Positions 1-8,303 of a stretch of 33,677 nucleotides of DNA are shown here, piece after piece. Position numbers and translations under genes: made by a program. Below the pieces are notes generated by a model that worked only from the letters and a program-made list of their open reading frames with translations, searched no databases and had not been told where the DNA came from. The DNA is from Candidatus Didemnitutus sp. (GTDB lineage: Bacteria; Verrucomicrobiota; Verrucomicrobiia; Opitutales; Opitutaceae). Position 1 is the first letter of the stretch, and each line of letters begins with the position of its first letter. Location: assembly GCA_030681265.1 (NCBI GenBank), contig JAUXXD010000180.1:1-33677 (forward strand), written 5' to 3'.

Positions 1-18
1 ATGAGCTTTTGCTGGCAT
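1..18 (-). CDS. possible start of a further gene in the polysaccharide operon, cut by the window edge
   Basis: Downstream of the first glycosyltransferase stop, the minus strand has an ATG at position 18 followed by an open frame to the window edge (M-P-A-K-A-H). It would be the next gene of the minus-strand exopolysaccharide operon after a 44-bp gap. Six residues are too few to name a family. No well-placed ribosome binding site is visible, although that is common in this window. This is a tentative partial call based only on position and frame. Confidence 0.22.
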
Positions 19-62
19 GGCGTGGGTCTGGTCAAATGCTCCGGGGTTTGTCCCGAGGATCT

Positions 63-1256
63 TTACGAGCGATCGCCTCCCGTCGGCTCGCCACTCGCGC
101 GCCGATAAAGCTGCGCATACGCACGACGCATCTGCTCCGCCGTAAACCGCGTCGCCGCCCACGCCTGCGCCGTGCGCATCGCTGGCTCCCAGTGGGCCGT
201 GTCGCGCAACGCCGCCGTGAGTTTTTCCGCGAGATCGTCCGCGTCGCCAGGTCGCGCGCGCCACGGATGCTCCGGTGGCAACACTTCACGCAGCCCCGGC
301 GCATCCGTCATCACCACCGGACGTCCCGCGAAAATCGCTTCCGCCGCCACCAACCCAAAGCCCTCAAAAATCGACGGCACCACGACGACGTCCGTGGCTG
401 CCAACAGCGGCCAAATACTCGGCAACACGGGTTGAAATACAATCTGCCAGCCGACCGGCGGCGTCGCTGCGGCGCGCCGTAATGCGCCTTCCTGGTCGCC
501 GTGCCCCACGAGCAACAATTCCGCCGTCACGTCCGCGGGCAGCACGACTTTACGCAACGCGCGCAACAGCACGTCCGCTCCCTTCTCCGGCTCGAAGCGG
601 CCCGCGAACAACAGGCGACGTCGCTCCAGTTTCGAAGGCGCGGATTTCACGGGTGCAAGCGCCGCATCGATGCCGTTGTAGATTGTCGTGGGTTCACCGT
701 GAGGCGAAGGCGCGCCACTGTCGGCGCGGTAACGCTGAAATTCTTCACTCGTCGATTGGGAAACACCCGCGACGTGAGCGTTCACCAACTTCCGGTCGCA
801 CCAACGTCCGATACGCGGCCAGAAGCGCCAGAACACACTGTTGTGGATTGTGCGCACCGCACCAAATTTCCGCGACGTGAAGCGCAATTGCTGCAGCGCC
901 GCGCCGCACGCTTCGCTCGGTTCCGCGTGAAAATGCACGACGTCCGGCTGAAATTCCCGGATCGCCCGCGCCAGTGCCCACGCGCCCGGAATCATCCCGC
1001 CCGCCTTCATCGGCACGCCTGTGCCCCGAAACCACGGCACACCAAGTGCCGCCAACTCCGCGCGCATCTCTGCGCCGATCGCGTCGGCACCCGCACCGTG
1101 CACCGTGAACACCGCGAAATCGATTTCGTGGCGCAATCCGCGCACGAGCGAAAACGCAATGCGCTCCGCGCCACCCAAACTCAATCGCGTGATGCACTGC
1201 AACACACGGAGTCGCCGCAGCGGAGTGGCAATCGAACTGTGCTTCGCGTGGCTCAC
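63..1256 (-). CDS. glycosyltransferase family 4 (GT-B), exopolysaccharide synthesis
   Basis: Predicted cytoplasmic GT-B transferase of 397 residues that would add a sugar from a nucleotide donor to a lipid-linked glycan. The N-terminal acceptor half has the typical start RVLQCITRLSLGGAER. The C-terminal donor half has LLFAGRFEPEKG and the E-x7-E signature in SIFEGFGLVAAEA, both diagnostic of GT4. The ORF track starts at 1310, but a GTG at 1256-1254 overlaps the TGA of the upstream flippase gene (GTGA). The same arrangement is seen at the next junction, so I take GTG as the start. It is the last complete gene of a three-gene minus-strand operon. The sugar and acceptor cannot be read from sequence. 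Confidence 0.88.
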   Translation of the reverse strand: MSHAKHSSIATPLRRLRVLQCITRLSLGGAERIAFSLVRGLRHEIDFAVFTVHGAGADAIGAEMRAELAALGVPWFRGTGVPMKAGGMIPGAWALARAIREFQPDVVHFHAEPSEACGAALQQLRFTSRKFGAVRTIHNSVFWRFWPRIGRWCDRKLVNAHVAGVSQSTSEEFQRYRADSGAPSPHGEPTTIYNGIDAALAPVKSAPSKLERRRLLFAGRFEPEKGADVLLRALRKVVLPADVTAELLLVGHGDQEGALRRAAATPPVGWQIVFQPVLPSIWPLLAATDVVVVPSIFEGFGLVAAEAIFAGRPVVMTDAPGLREVLPPEHPWRARPGDADDLAEKLTAALRDTAHWEPAMRTAQAWAATRFTAEQMRRAYAQLYRRASGEPTGGDRS

Positions 1257-2743
1257 GTGGTCGATGCCGTCCGTTTTGTGAATGGCAAATGCGCCCACAA
1301 CCGTTGCCATTCCGTCCGCGCGCGCGGCCAGAAAAACAGTGCGCCCGCGTAAGCTGCGCCACCGAGCAGCCCGGATGAAATTACGCGCAGCGTATCCGAC
1401 AAATCAGACGCCAGCGCGTTGCCCGCGAAGAGTCCGAGCGCGAGTGCGAGATTCACGCCGAGTGGTCCGATGAACGCGCCGACATAGGCGCCACACGACA
1501 CCGCCGTGCCACGCGCCGACCACCACAATCGCGGCAATAGCAAAACCACATTCGTCAACGCGACCGCCGCCGCCAATCCCGTCGGTCCGGCGGAGCGGCT
1601 GAGCAAGAGTCCCGTTGCCAAGACCGGCAGCGCTGCGAGCGCGAGGTGACTCAGCCGCGCCGAGTTTCCCGCCGCCACGCAGAGTGAATAAACCGTCGAA
1701 GTGAGAAACGTCGCCATCGCGCCGACGCTCAACCACCGCAGCAATGGCGCCGCCTCGGGCCACGCATTGCCGAGCACGAGGTGAACTACATCATCCGGCA
1801 GCACCGCGCAAACGACGGCCACAGGCAGCGTCAAATGAGCAATTGTCGTGGCGGTTTCGGTGAGCTGGCGGGCGAAACTCTCCGTCGACGCACCGAGTCG
1901 CGAGAGCGTTGCGAGCAACACTTGACCGAAGGGCGCTGCGAGATGATTCGCGGGCTGCGCGAGTAACTGTCCCGCGCGATTGTAGAGTCCGAGCGCGCCC
2001 GCGCCGAACCACCGTCCCATCAAAATCGTGTCCGCCTGCAACAACACGTAGTTGAGAAATTGGTAGTTGGTGAGATGAAACCCCGTCGCGCTGAGTGCGC
2101 TCAGACTGTTCCAATCCAGCCGCGCGGTCGGACGCCACCGACAAAGACGCCACGCAGCGACGAGCATCAATGCTTCGGAAACGAGGAGATAGACGGCGAA
2201 CGAATAGGCCCCCGCACCTGCCACGCCTGCGCCGATCATCGCGCTTGTGCCGAGCAGCGCTGCCCACGTTTCGATGCGATTGAGTTCGGCAAAGCGCAAC
2301 TCACGGGCGAGCAGTGCGCGCGGCCATGCGTTGCCGCCATTGAGCACAAAACTCGCACTCATCACCGCGAGCAGCGGCCCGACGAGCGGTTCGCCAAAGA
2401 AACGCGCCACGAACGGAGCGAGCGCCAGTGTGCTCACCGCCAGCACCGCCCCCAGCGCAATGTGGAGCCAGAGCAGCGTCGTTTTCTGCGTCTCCGACAA
2501 TTCGCGTGCCTGGATCGCCGCGTTGCCGCCACCGAGATCGCGAAACAGTGTGAGGAAAAACGTGAGACTCGCCGCCATCGCGAACAAGCCGTGCTCCGCC
2601 GGCGAAACCAGCCGCGCGAGCACGACAACCCCGGCGATCTTGCACAGCAGCCGCACCGCTTGCGCCGCCACCGTGGTGCGGTAGCCGATCGACGCTTGTG
2701 CCATGGCGTCGGCTGACGAATCGATTGGCGCGGGCGAACTCAT
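1253..2743 (-). CDS. Wzx-type oligosaccharide flippase (polysaccharide transporter family)
   Basis: Multi-spanning membrane protein of 496 residues, predicted to flip undecaprenyl-linked repeat units across the inner membrane. The start region, GYRTTVAAQAVRLLCKIAG followed by VVLARLVSPAEHGLFAMA, is typical of the PST/Wzx family. Many hydrophobic segments follow, giving about 12-14 predicted helices. The supplied ORF begins at 3028, but its first 95 residues are arginine- and proline-rich antisense-like sequence overlapping the upstream gene. The ATG at 2743 forms an ATGA overlap with the upstream glycosyltransferase stop and gives the normal family length. Both neighbours are glycosyltransferases joined by 4-nt overlaps, so translation is probably coupled. 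Transported substrate is unknown. Confidence 0.87.
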   Translation of the reverse strand: MSSPAPIDSSADAMAQASIGYRTTVAAQAVRLLCKIAGVVVLARLVSPAEHGLFAMAASLTFFLTLFRDLGGGNAAIQARELSETQKTTLLWLHIALGAVLAVSTLALAPFVARFFGEPLVGPLLAVMSASFVLNGGNAWPRALLARELRFAELNRIETWAALLGTSAMIGAGVAGAGAYSFAVYLLVSEALMLVAAWRLCRWRPTARLDWNSLSALSATGFHLTNYQFLNYVLLQADTILMGRWFGAGALGLYNRAGQLLAQPANHLAAPFGQVLLATLSRLGASTESFARQLTETATTIAHLTLPVAVVCAVLPDDVVHLVLGNAWPEAAPLLRWLSVGAMATFLTSTVYSLCVAAGNSARLSHLALAALPVLATGLLLSRSAGPTGLAAAVALTNVVLLLPRLWWSARGTAVSCGAYVGAFIGPLGVNLALALGLFAGNALASDLSDTLRVISSGLLGGAAYAGALFFWPRARTEWQRLWAHLPFTKRTASTT

Positions 2744-3825
2744 TGGTCGAGTTGGCGCAACGCTGTCGCGAGCGCGCGCACGTGATGCGCTTGCGTGAAG
2801 TTGGCGAGGAAGTAGTCGCGGTGCGCGTTGGGCGGCGGTGGATTGCGCAGTGCTGCCGCGAGCGCATCCGCCAAGGTCACGACATCGCTTGGTGCGACAA
2901 TCGCGGCGGTGGGCGGAACTGTTTCCGGCAAGCCACGCCACGCGGTTACGACGAGTGGTCGGTCGGCCGCGAGGGCTTCGAGTAGGACGAGCGGTTGGCC
3001 TTCGTTGCGGTAAAAGGTTGGCAAGCACACGAGATCGCAGGCCGCGAGTAACTCACGCTTGGCTGCACCGCTGACAAATCCGGCCAACGAGCACGCCGTC
3101 GGATCGGCCTGCCTCGCGGCGGCCAAGGCTGGCTGCATCTCGGCCTCGACCGGCCCTGCGAAAACGACACTGAACGGCACGCCGCGGCGCCGGAGGAGTT
3201 GCACGGCTTCGAGAAGCACGAGCGCGCCTTTATCGCGGGAAACAGCGCCGAGAAAAAGTATGCGCCGCCGCGCGTCGGTGGAACTTGAACGCGGTTCCGC
3301 GGAAAGCGGGCCCGGATCGGCGATGCCATTCGGCACGACAGCGACGCGGCGCGGGTTGAGCACTTGGGCGTCGGCGGCAAGCGACGGCGTGAGCACGATG
3401 GCCAAATCGGCGCGACCGAGCAGCCAGTGCGTGACGAGACGTTCGGGTGCGGTGGCGCGGATGTTGAGCCATTCGCCGAGACCGACGGCGTGCCAGTGCA
3501 GCACGAGCCGACGAAACCAAACGCGGCAGAGCAGCATCACCAACCAATCGCGGTAGAGCGCGCCGCGTTTGCCCGGTGCGGGAACGTAATAGAGCGTGTC
3601 GCAACCGGCCGTGAATCGCCGCGCCACCGTGTGGAGACACGCATCGATTACGGCGAAAAGTTTGCCGAGACGCCAGCGGCCGATGTCGGCATGACTGTGC
3701 GAGAGCGACAGATTCACGTGTTCGACGGCGATCTCTTCGTCGGGCAATCCGTCCACAGCCGTCCGCACCATCAGGCTTTGCCCGTGGAGCGGGGGTGGGG
3801 TTTGGGCGAGGACGAGGAGTTTCAT
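2740..3825 (-). CDS. glycosyltransferase family 4-like, first gene of the polysaccharide operon
   Basis: GT-B glycosyltransferase of 361 residues. The N-terminus (MKLLVLAQTPPPLHGQSLMV) matches the GT4 acceptor-domain start, with a glycine-containing loop after the first strand. The donor domain shows ILFLGAVSRDKGALVLLEAV and then NEGQPLVLLEALAADRPLV, the GT4 E-x7-E nucleotide-sugar site. The ORF-track extension to 4308 lies antisense to the exosortase gene and reads as low-complexity R/P/T sequence, so the start is placed at 3825. Only 47 bp separate it from the divergent exosortase gene, implying a shared promoter region. Its stop overlaps the flippase start by 4 nt. Donor and acceptor specificity are unknown. 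Confidence 0.87.
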   Translation of the reverse strand: MKLLVLAQTPPPLHGQSLMVRTAVDGLPDEEIAVEHVNLSLSHSHADIGRWRLGKLFAVIDACLHTVARRFTAGCDTLYYVPAPGKRGALYRDWLVMLLCRVWFRRLVLHWHAVGLGEWLNIRATAPERLVTHWLLGRADLAIVLTPSLAADAQVLNPRRVAVVPNGIADPGPLSAEPRSSSTDARRRILFLGAVSRDKGALVLLEAVQLLRRRGVPFSVVFAGPVEAEMQPALAAARQADPTACSLAGFVSGAAKRELLAACDLVCLPTFYRNEGQPLVLLEALAADRPLVVTAWRGLPETVPPTAAIVAPSDVVTLADALAAALRNPPPPNAHRDYFLANFTQAHHVRALATALRQLDQ

Positions 3826-3872
3826 CTTCGGCTTGGAATGGGGACGGGTCGCGGCGATGATGCCGGGCAAGC

Positions 3873-5546
3873 GTGAGCAATCCAGTCGCAAAAACATCTT
3901 TGAGCGGGACGAATTGGTGGGCGGCCGGGCTCTGCGCGCTCGGGGGCGCGGTGGTGTTTCAGTTTTTCGGCAACGCTTCGCACGGTTACGTGCGCACCGA
4001 TTCGCTCGTTTGGTGGTGGATTTCGCAGTGGCTCGATCCCGTGGCTGAAACGGAGCACGCGTGGTTGATCGTCGGGTTGAGCGGCTGGCTGTTGTGGCGT
4101 AATTTGCAAACGCCGCGCCGCGCCTTGTCTGCTGCAGGCGCGTCGCCGCGCGCCGTGGTCGCCGCGTTGGTGGGCGGACTGCTGTTGCACCTCCTCGGTT
4201 ACGCCGTGCAACAGGCGCGCGTGTCGCTGCTCGGTTTGTTTCTTTTCGGATGGGGCGTGCTGGCCTTGGGCGGTGGGAGACGCTGGGGAAGCGCGGCGGC
4301 CTTTCCAATGGGATTTCTCGTTTTTGCCGTGCCGCTCAACGTGCTCGATTCGGTCGGTTTCTTTTTGCGCGTCGGTGTGACCGATGTGGCCTTTCATCTG
4401 TCGCGCGCGATGAACATCGACGTGATTCGCAACGGCACGCAGTTGCTCTCGCCGGATGGCAGTTACTCCTACGACGTCGCAGCGGCGTGTTCCGGCGTGC
4501 GGTCGTTGATGGCGCTGGCGGCGTTGTCGCTGTTACTCGGCTATCTCAGTTTTCGCGCGTGGTGGGCGCGGGCGCTCATCGGGCTGCTGTGTTTTCCGTA
4601 TGCGTTTATTGGTAATGTCGCGCGCATCCTCGCGATCATCGTCGCCGCCGAGTGGAAGGGCCAGCGCGCCGGCGAAGTCGTGCACGAGTGGTTTGGTTTT
4701 CTGATATTCGTCATCGTGCTCGGACTCGTGCAATTGACCGTGCTGCTCCTGCAACGCCTCCACGTCGCCTCGCCGCCGAGCCAGCTGCTGCGCGCGACCG
4801 AGCCAGTTTGTAATATAATACGTTACAAACTGGCTTGGCGCGTGGCGGGGGCGGTGGTGCTGATGGCAGCGCTGGTGGCGGGGGCGACGCGGTGGATTGA
4901 TGCGCGGCAGGTGAGTGCGCGCACAGGAGTGAAGTTGGCGGCGGACGGATTGAATCCGGCGGCGTTGCCGGATGCGATCGGGTTGGAGTGGCTTGGGCAA
5001 CGCGTGGCGGTGACGCCGGTGGAGCGGGAGCTGTTGCCCGCCGACACGGGTTTTGCGCGGATGAATTACGTGTCGCTCCGCGATCGGGGACAACAGGTGT
5101 TTGTGTCGATCGTGCTTAGCGGACGCGACCGCACGTCGATTCACCGACCGGAGCTTTGCTTGGTGGGCCAAGGTTGGACGATTTACAGTCACGCGACACA
5201 TCGCTTCAATTGGCCGGGCGGTGCGGATGGCGCGGTGCCGGTGACGTTGTTGCGCATCGAACGCGAAATGACCGACCGGCGCGGCTCACCGGTGAAAGTG
5301 CCCGCGTTGTTCGCCTATTGGTTTGTGGGCGCGGATCGTGTGGTGGCGTCACATTGGGAGCGGGTGGCGTATGCGACGGTGGATCGGTTGCGCCATTGGC
5401 AAAATCACCGTTGGGCCTACGTGGTCGTGCAAACCCACGCGCTCGACGGCGAGGCGGCGGCGCTGGCGCGAATGCAGGAGGTGTTGCACGGCACGTTGCC
5501 GTCCTTCCAGTTGCACGGGGCGGGCGGAGATTCTGCTGGATTCTGA
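3873..5546 (+). CDS. exosortase fused to EpsI domain (XrtA/EpsH-like family)
   Basis: Polytopic membrane protein of 557 residues. Exosortases are cysteine transpeptidases that process PEP-CTERM-like sorting signals and usually sit in exopolysaccharide loci. Residues about 15-300 are the exosortase domain: catalytic Cys206 in [10 protein letters not shown], Arg210, Arg251 in [10 protein letters not shown] and His271 in [11 protein letters not shown] second hydrophobic helix at 323-340 starts the EpsI (DUF3485) region, with the conserved block [12 protein letters not shown] near 419-430. EpsI is a separate protein in many genomes, so this is a fused form. The start is GTG 3873. An AT-rich perfect inverted repeat encodes residues 310-321, exactly between the domains. 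Divergent glycosyltransferases support an EPS role. No sorting-signal protein is in the window, and the exosortase subtype cannot be assigned. Confidence 0.9.
   Translation: MSNPVAKTSLSGTNWWAAGLCALGGAVVFQFFGNASHGYVRTDSLVWWWISQWLDPVAETEHAWLIVGLSGWLLWRNLQTPRRALSAAGASPRAVVAALVGGLLLHLLGYAVQQARVSLLGLFLFGWGVLALGGGRRWGSAAAFPMGFLVFAVPLNVLDSVGFFLRVGVTDVAFHLSRAMNIDVIRNGTQLLSPDGSYSYDVAAACSGVRSLMALAALSLLLGYLSFRAWWARALIGLLCFPYAFIGNVARILAIIVAAEWKGQRAGEVVHEWFGFLIFVIVLGLVQLTVLLLQRLHVASPPSQLLRATEPVCNIIRYKLAWRVAGAVVLMAALVAGATRWIDARQVSARTGVKLAADGLNPAALPDAIGLEWLGQRVAVTPVERELLPADTGFARMNYVSLRDRGQQVFVSIVLSGRDRTSIHRPELCLVGQGWTIYSHATHRFNWPGGADGAVPVTLLRIEREMTDRRGSPVKVPALFAYWFVGADRVVASHWERVAYATVDRLRHWQNHRWAYVVVQTHALDGEAAALARMQEVLHGTLPSFQLHGAGGDSAGF
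4801..4835. repeat. 13-bp perfect inverted repeat, AT-rich, inside the exosortase-EpsI gene
   Basis: Left arm AGCCAGTTTGTAA (4801-4813) is the exact reverse complement of TTACAAACTGGCT (4823-4835), around a 9-nt AT-rich spacer that contains TATAAT. The composition contrasts sharply with the GC-rich gene around it. It stays in frame and encodes [12 protein letters not shown]. It could be a small palindromic insertion, a cryptic operator or promoter, or a target-site remnant. I see no second copy in this window. Confidence 0.85.
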
Positions 5547-5570
5547 CTCGGGGATTCCGGAAGGTGGGGC

Positions 5571-5939
5571 ATGGCCGACCCGAAGATTCTCGAGACTTTT
5601 CCCAATCCCGCTGCGCATCGCGATTTCGTGATCGAGCACACGCATCACGAGTTCACGTCGGTTTGCCCGATGACGGGCCATCCGGATTTCGCCGACATCA
5701 CCGTGCGCTACGTGGCGAACAAGACCTGCGTCGAGCTGAAGTCGCTCAAGTTGTATTTTCACGCGTTTCGCAACAAGGGCATCTTCTTCGAAGCGGCGAC
5801 GAATCAGATTTGCGACGAACTTGGCAAGGCGCTGCAACCGCGCTCCCTGACGATTATCGCCAACTGGAAAGCGCGCGGCGGATTCAGTTCGCGGATTACG
5901 GCGGAATGGAAGCCGAGTCGGAGCCGTTCGCGCCGCTAG
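5571..5939 (+). CDS. queF: NADPH-dependent preQ0 reductase QueF
   Basis: Cytosolic enzyme that reduces 7-cyano-7-deazaguanine (preQ0) to preQ1 in queuosine biosynthesis. At 122 residues it is the short unimodular type. Visible signatures are the nucleophilic Cys32 in SVCPMTGHPDF with Asp39 seven residues later, the QueF motif ELKSLKLY, and the substrate-binding glutamate in IFFEAATNQI. A purine-rich ribosome binding site (GGAAGGTGGGG) lies just upstream of ATG 5571, one of the clearest in the window. The gene starts 24 nt after the exosortase stop and may be co-transcribed with it, although the functions are unrelated. No queC, queD or queE is present here. Confidence 0.95.
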   Translation: MADPKILETFPNPAAHRDFVIEHTHHEFTSVCPMTGHPDFADITVRYVANKTCVELKSLKLYFHAFRNKGIFFEAATNQICDELGKALQPRSLTIIANWKARGGFSSRITAEWKPSRSRSRR

Positions 5940-6046
5940 ACGAAGAGTCGGGGTAACCGAGTTTGAAAAACCGGTTGGCGCTGCGCCAGCGGCGTCGGAT
6001 TCGCTTCGTCGTAATTGTTCAGGTGCGTGTGACAGTCGATTATCAT
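5936..6046 (-). pseudogene. 5' remnant of an amidohydrolase gene
   Basis: On the minus strand an ATG at 6046 opens a 36-codon frame beginning MIIDCHTHLNNYDEANP. An N-terminal hydrophobic strand followed by D-C-H-T-H is the metal-binding start of amidohydrolase-superfamily proteins (TatD, amidohydrolase-2), which normally run to 250-350 residues. Here the similarity ends after about 23 residues and a stop follows at the 3' edge of queF. No continuation is visible antisense to queF. I infer that the rest of the gene was lost or replaced. It was too short for the ORF track. The alternative is chance resemblance, but the HxH context at an ATG makes that less likely. Confidence 0.5.
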
Positions 6047-6156
6047 GAATGAGGTTGGCGCACGTGGCGCGGTGGCTCAATCGCGGAATGGGTGGGCGCG
6101 TTATCCCACGCTCACCGCTCGACACGGGCGGGCGGCGGGCATTGCCTTGGCGCACT

Positions 6157-7551
6157 ATGGTTTCACGCCCCCGGCAAGTTGCGCGCCTGTCTCCGCTCCG
6201 GCGGAGTTTGGTCGGCAGCACGTGGGAAGGCATTCTGGCCATGCCGTTGGTTTATCTCAATCTACCGGCCAATCTCGTGGTGGCGACACTGCTCGCGGAG
6301 GCGTTGCTGTTGCCGCCGGATACTTACGGGCTGCTCGTCTCAATTCCGTTTTGGTGCAATCTGGCGCAACTCGGTTTGGCGCCGCTGCTGTTCGCCCGTT
6401 ACCGCGCCCGCGATGTGTTTTTGGTGACGATCTGGTTGAACACGGCGGTGTGGACCGCGTTTGCGGGCGTGCTGGCTTTCGCACCAGCGACGGTGATGGC
6501 GCATCCGGGCCTGATCGCGGGATTCTTTCTGCTCGCGGGCGGACTCACGACGTCGGTGATGGCGGTGGCGTGGACGACCTACATGCAGTCGTGGGTGCCG
6601 CCGCGGATTCGCGCGGTGTATTTTGCGCGGCGCAATCGCGCGGCGCAGTTTTCCAATCTCGCGTTTTTGCTGCTGTCCGGACTCGCGTTGCAATGGCCGA
6701 CGCTGCCCGTGATCGCGGCGATTTTCGCGGTGAGCACGGGGCTGCGGGCGGTGTCGGCGGTGGTGGCGTGGCGCACGCCCGCGCAAGGCGAGCCGGTGTC
6801 GCCCACCGCGACGGATTGGCGGACGCAATGGACGGCGTTGCGCGGCGCGGATGCCTTTTGGCGCATGGTGGTGTTTGGTGTCGCGTGGGGCGCGGTCGTG
6901 AACGGCTTCGGCGCGTTTCAGCCGGTGTTCATGTTGAGCGTGCTCGGTGGTTCGGCGGCACAAGCGAGTTTGCCACTCGCGTTGTCGCTGTTGTTCGGTG
7001 CGATGGCGATGCCAGCATGGGGTAGGTTAATCGCCCGTTTTGGCGCGCGGCCGGTGCTTTTTTGCGCGGTGCCGTTGTGGGCGTTGGTGAATGTGCCGTG
7101 GGCGTTTCTTACCAGCGAAACGCGCTTTCTGCTTTATCCGTTGTGGGCCTTCACGGGAGCGGTGAACGGCGGTATCGTGCTCGCGCAATTCAATTTGTTG
7201 ATGAAATTCATGCCGCCGTCGGTGCGTGGTCTGGCGGCGGGGTGCAACATCGCGGCGGCGTCGCTCGGCACGGCGTTGGCGCCGATTATCGCGGGGCAAC
7301 TCATCGCGCTCGCGTTGGCGCGCGGCTGGGCGCACGGCACGGTCTATCACGCGTTTTTCATGCTCATGCCGGTGGGCGCAGGCGTGGCGCTGCTGTTGTT
7401 GCGCCGCGTCCGTGAGCCGCAGGCCGCGCCGGTCGAACACGTTGTCGGCGCGTTGCGCAACGTGCGGACACTCGCCGGCACGCTCGGCCTCGGGTTTCTC
7501 GCGCAAACACTGTTCACACCGCGCGGGGCGGACCGGCGCGTGGAATACTGA
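6157..7551 (+). CDS. major facilitator superfamily transporter
   Basis: Inner-membrane secondary transporter with about 12 predicted helices in 464 residues. The core begins at VGSTWEGILAMPLVYLNLP and continues as alternating hydrophobic segments and short arginine-rich loops, such as ARYRARDVF after helix 2-3 and RLIARFGARPVLF between the two halves, the latter resembling MFS motif A. The ORF opens at 6049, but its first 36 residues are R/G-rich and non-hydrophobic. ATG 6157 gives a compact N-terminus before helix 1, with 6088 and 6049 as possible alternatives. The substrate cannot be inferred. It diverges from the amidohydrolase remnant, so it may once have shared a control region with that gene. 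Confidence 0.8.
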   Translation: MVSRPRQVARLSPLRRSLVGSTWEGILAMPLVYLNLPANLVVATLLAEALLLPPDTYGLLVSIPFWCNLAQLGLAPLLFARYRARDVFLVTIWLNTAVWTAFAGVLAFAPATVMAHPGLIAGFFLLAGGLTTSVMAVAWTTYMQSWVPPRIRAVYFARRNRAAQFSNLAFLLLSGLALQWPTLPVIAAIFAVSTGLRAVSAVVAWRTPAQGEPVSPTATDWRTQWTALRGADAFWRMVVFGVAWGAVVNGFGAFQPVFMLSVLGGSAAQASLPLALSLLFGAMAMPAWGRLIARFGARPVLFCAVPLWALVNVPWAFLTSETRFLLYPLWAFTGAVNGGIVLAQFNLLMKFMPPSVRGLAAGCNIAAASLGTALAPIIAGQLIALALARGWAHGTVYHAFFMLMPVGAGVALLLLRRVREPQAAPVEHVVGALRNVRTLAGTLGLGFLAQTLFTPRGADRRVEY

Positions 7552-7637
7552 GCGGCGCAGCGCAGTGGGGCGCGGCTTGTGCGGGCCGGTGCAGTTTTGC
7601 CGTGAGTTTGTCGGCGCGGTGTGTTTCGTGAGTTGGC

Positions 7638-8303
7638 ATGCATTGGGCCGACGCGACAATTCACTTTATTGATTTCGAAGGCAGCCGTGCGTCGGGCATT
7701 TTGGAATTTGGCGTGGTGACGCTGCAACGCGGCCAGATTGTCCGGACGCACACGCGTTTGTGCGGGGCGACGGGAAGGATTGCGCTCGAAGATACGGCGG
7801 TGCATGGACTCGACGCGCGCGGCTTGGCGCAGGCGGCGCCGTTTGCCGACGAGTGGGAGTATTTCGCGAGTCTGCGGGAGAGCGGACCGCTCGCGGCCCA
7901 TTTTGCGCAGGCGGAGAATCACCTTTTGAAATCGGTGTGGCCCTACGCGCGCACGGCGCCGGATTTCGCGCGTCCCGCCCGCACGACAAGTGAATGGGGG
8001 CCGTGGATCGATACAGGACGGCTCTATCCGCAATTTTTGCCGGTGCAGCAGGATGTCGCGTTGGAACGATTGATCGCCGTGACTGGATTACAGGGCGAGC
8101 TCACCGCGCTGGCGCGCGAACATTGTCCGGCGGAACGCCGGCATTTTCACGCCGCGCTTTACGATGCGTTGGCGGGAGCGAAATTGTTGCTCGAACTTTT
8201 GCGCCGCCCGGAGTTTGCCGACGCGACGGTGCCGTGGCTGTTGCAAATGAGCACGCTGGATGGCGAGAAGCGTGGTGATTTGCAGCAGCGGGAATTGTTT
8301 TAG
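7638..8303 (+). CDS. DEDDh-type 3'-5' exonuclease (DnaQ-like)
   Basis: Predicted ribonuclease-H-fold exonuclease of 221 residues using two metal ions. ExoI motif is FIDFEGSRASGILEFGVV (Asp12, Glu14). A middle region carries WGPWIDTGRLY, which supplies the ExoII-type aspartate, and the C-terminal HFHAALYDALAGAKLLLELL supplies the ExoIII His and Asp of the DEDDh group. No polymerase or helicase domain is attached, so this is a stand-alone DnaQ-like protein, a type seen in repair and RNA or nucleotide processing. It lies 86 nt after the transporter gene on the same strand. Its stop overlaps the end of a short convergent ORF. Function beyond exonuclease activity is not determinable. Confidence 0.85.
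   Translation: MHWADATIHFIDFEGSRASGILEFGVVTLQRGQIVRTHTRLCGATGRIALEDTAVHGLDARGLAQAAPFADEWEYFASLRESGPLAAHFAQAENHLLKSVWPYARTAPDFARPARTTSEWGPWIDTGRLYPQFLPVQQDVALERLIAVTGLQGELTALAREHCPAERRHFHAALYDALAGAKLLLELLRRPEFADATVPWLLQMSTLDGEKRGDLQQRELF

Noticed and set aside
2740-4308. Long N-terminal extension of the glycosyltransferase ORF (3826-4308)
   Set aside because: Overlaps the divergent exosortase gene and reads as low-complexity R/P/T sequence; the GT4 N-terminus begins at 3825.
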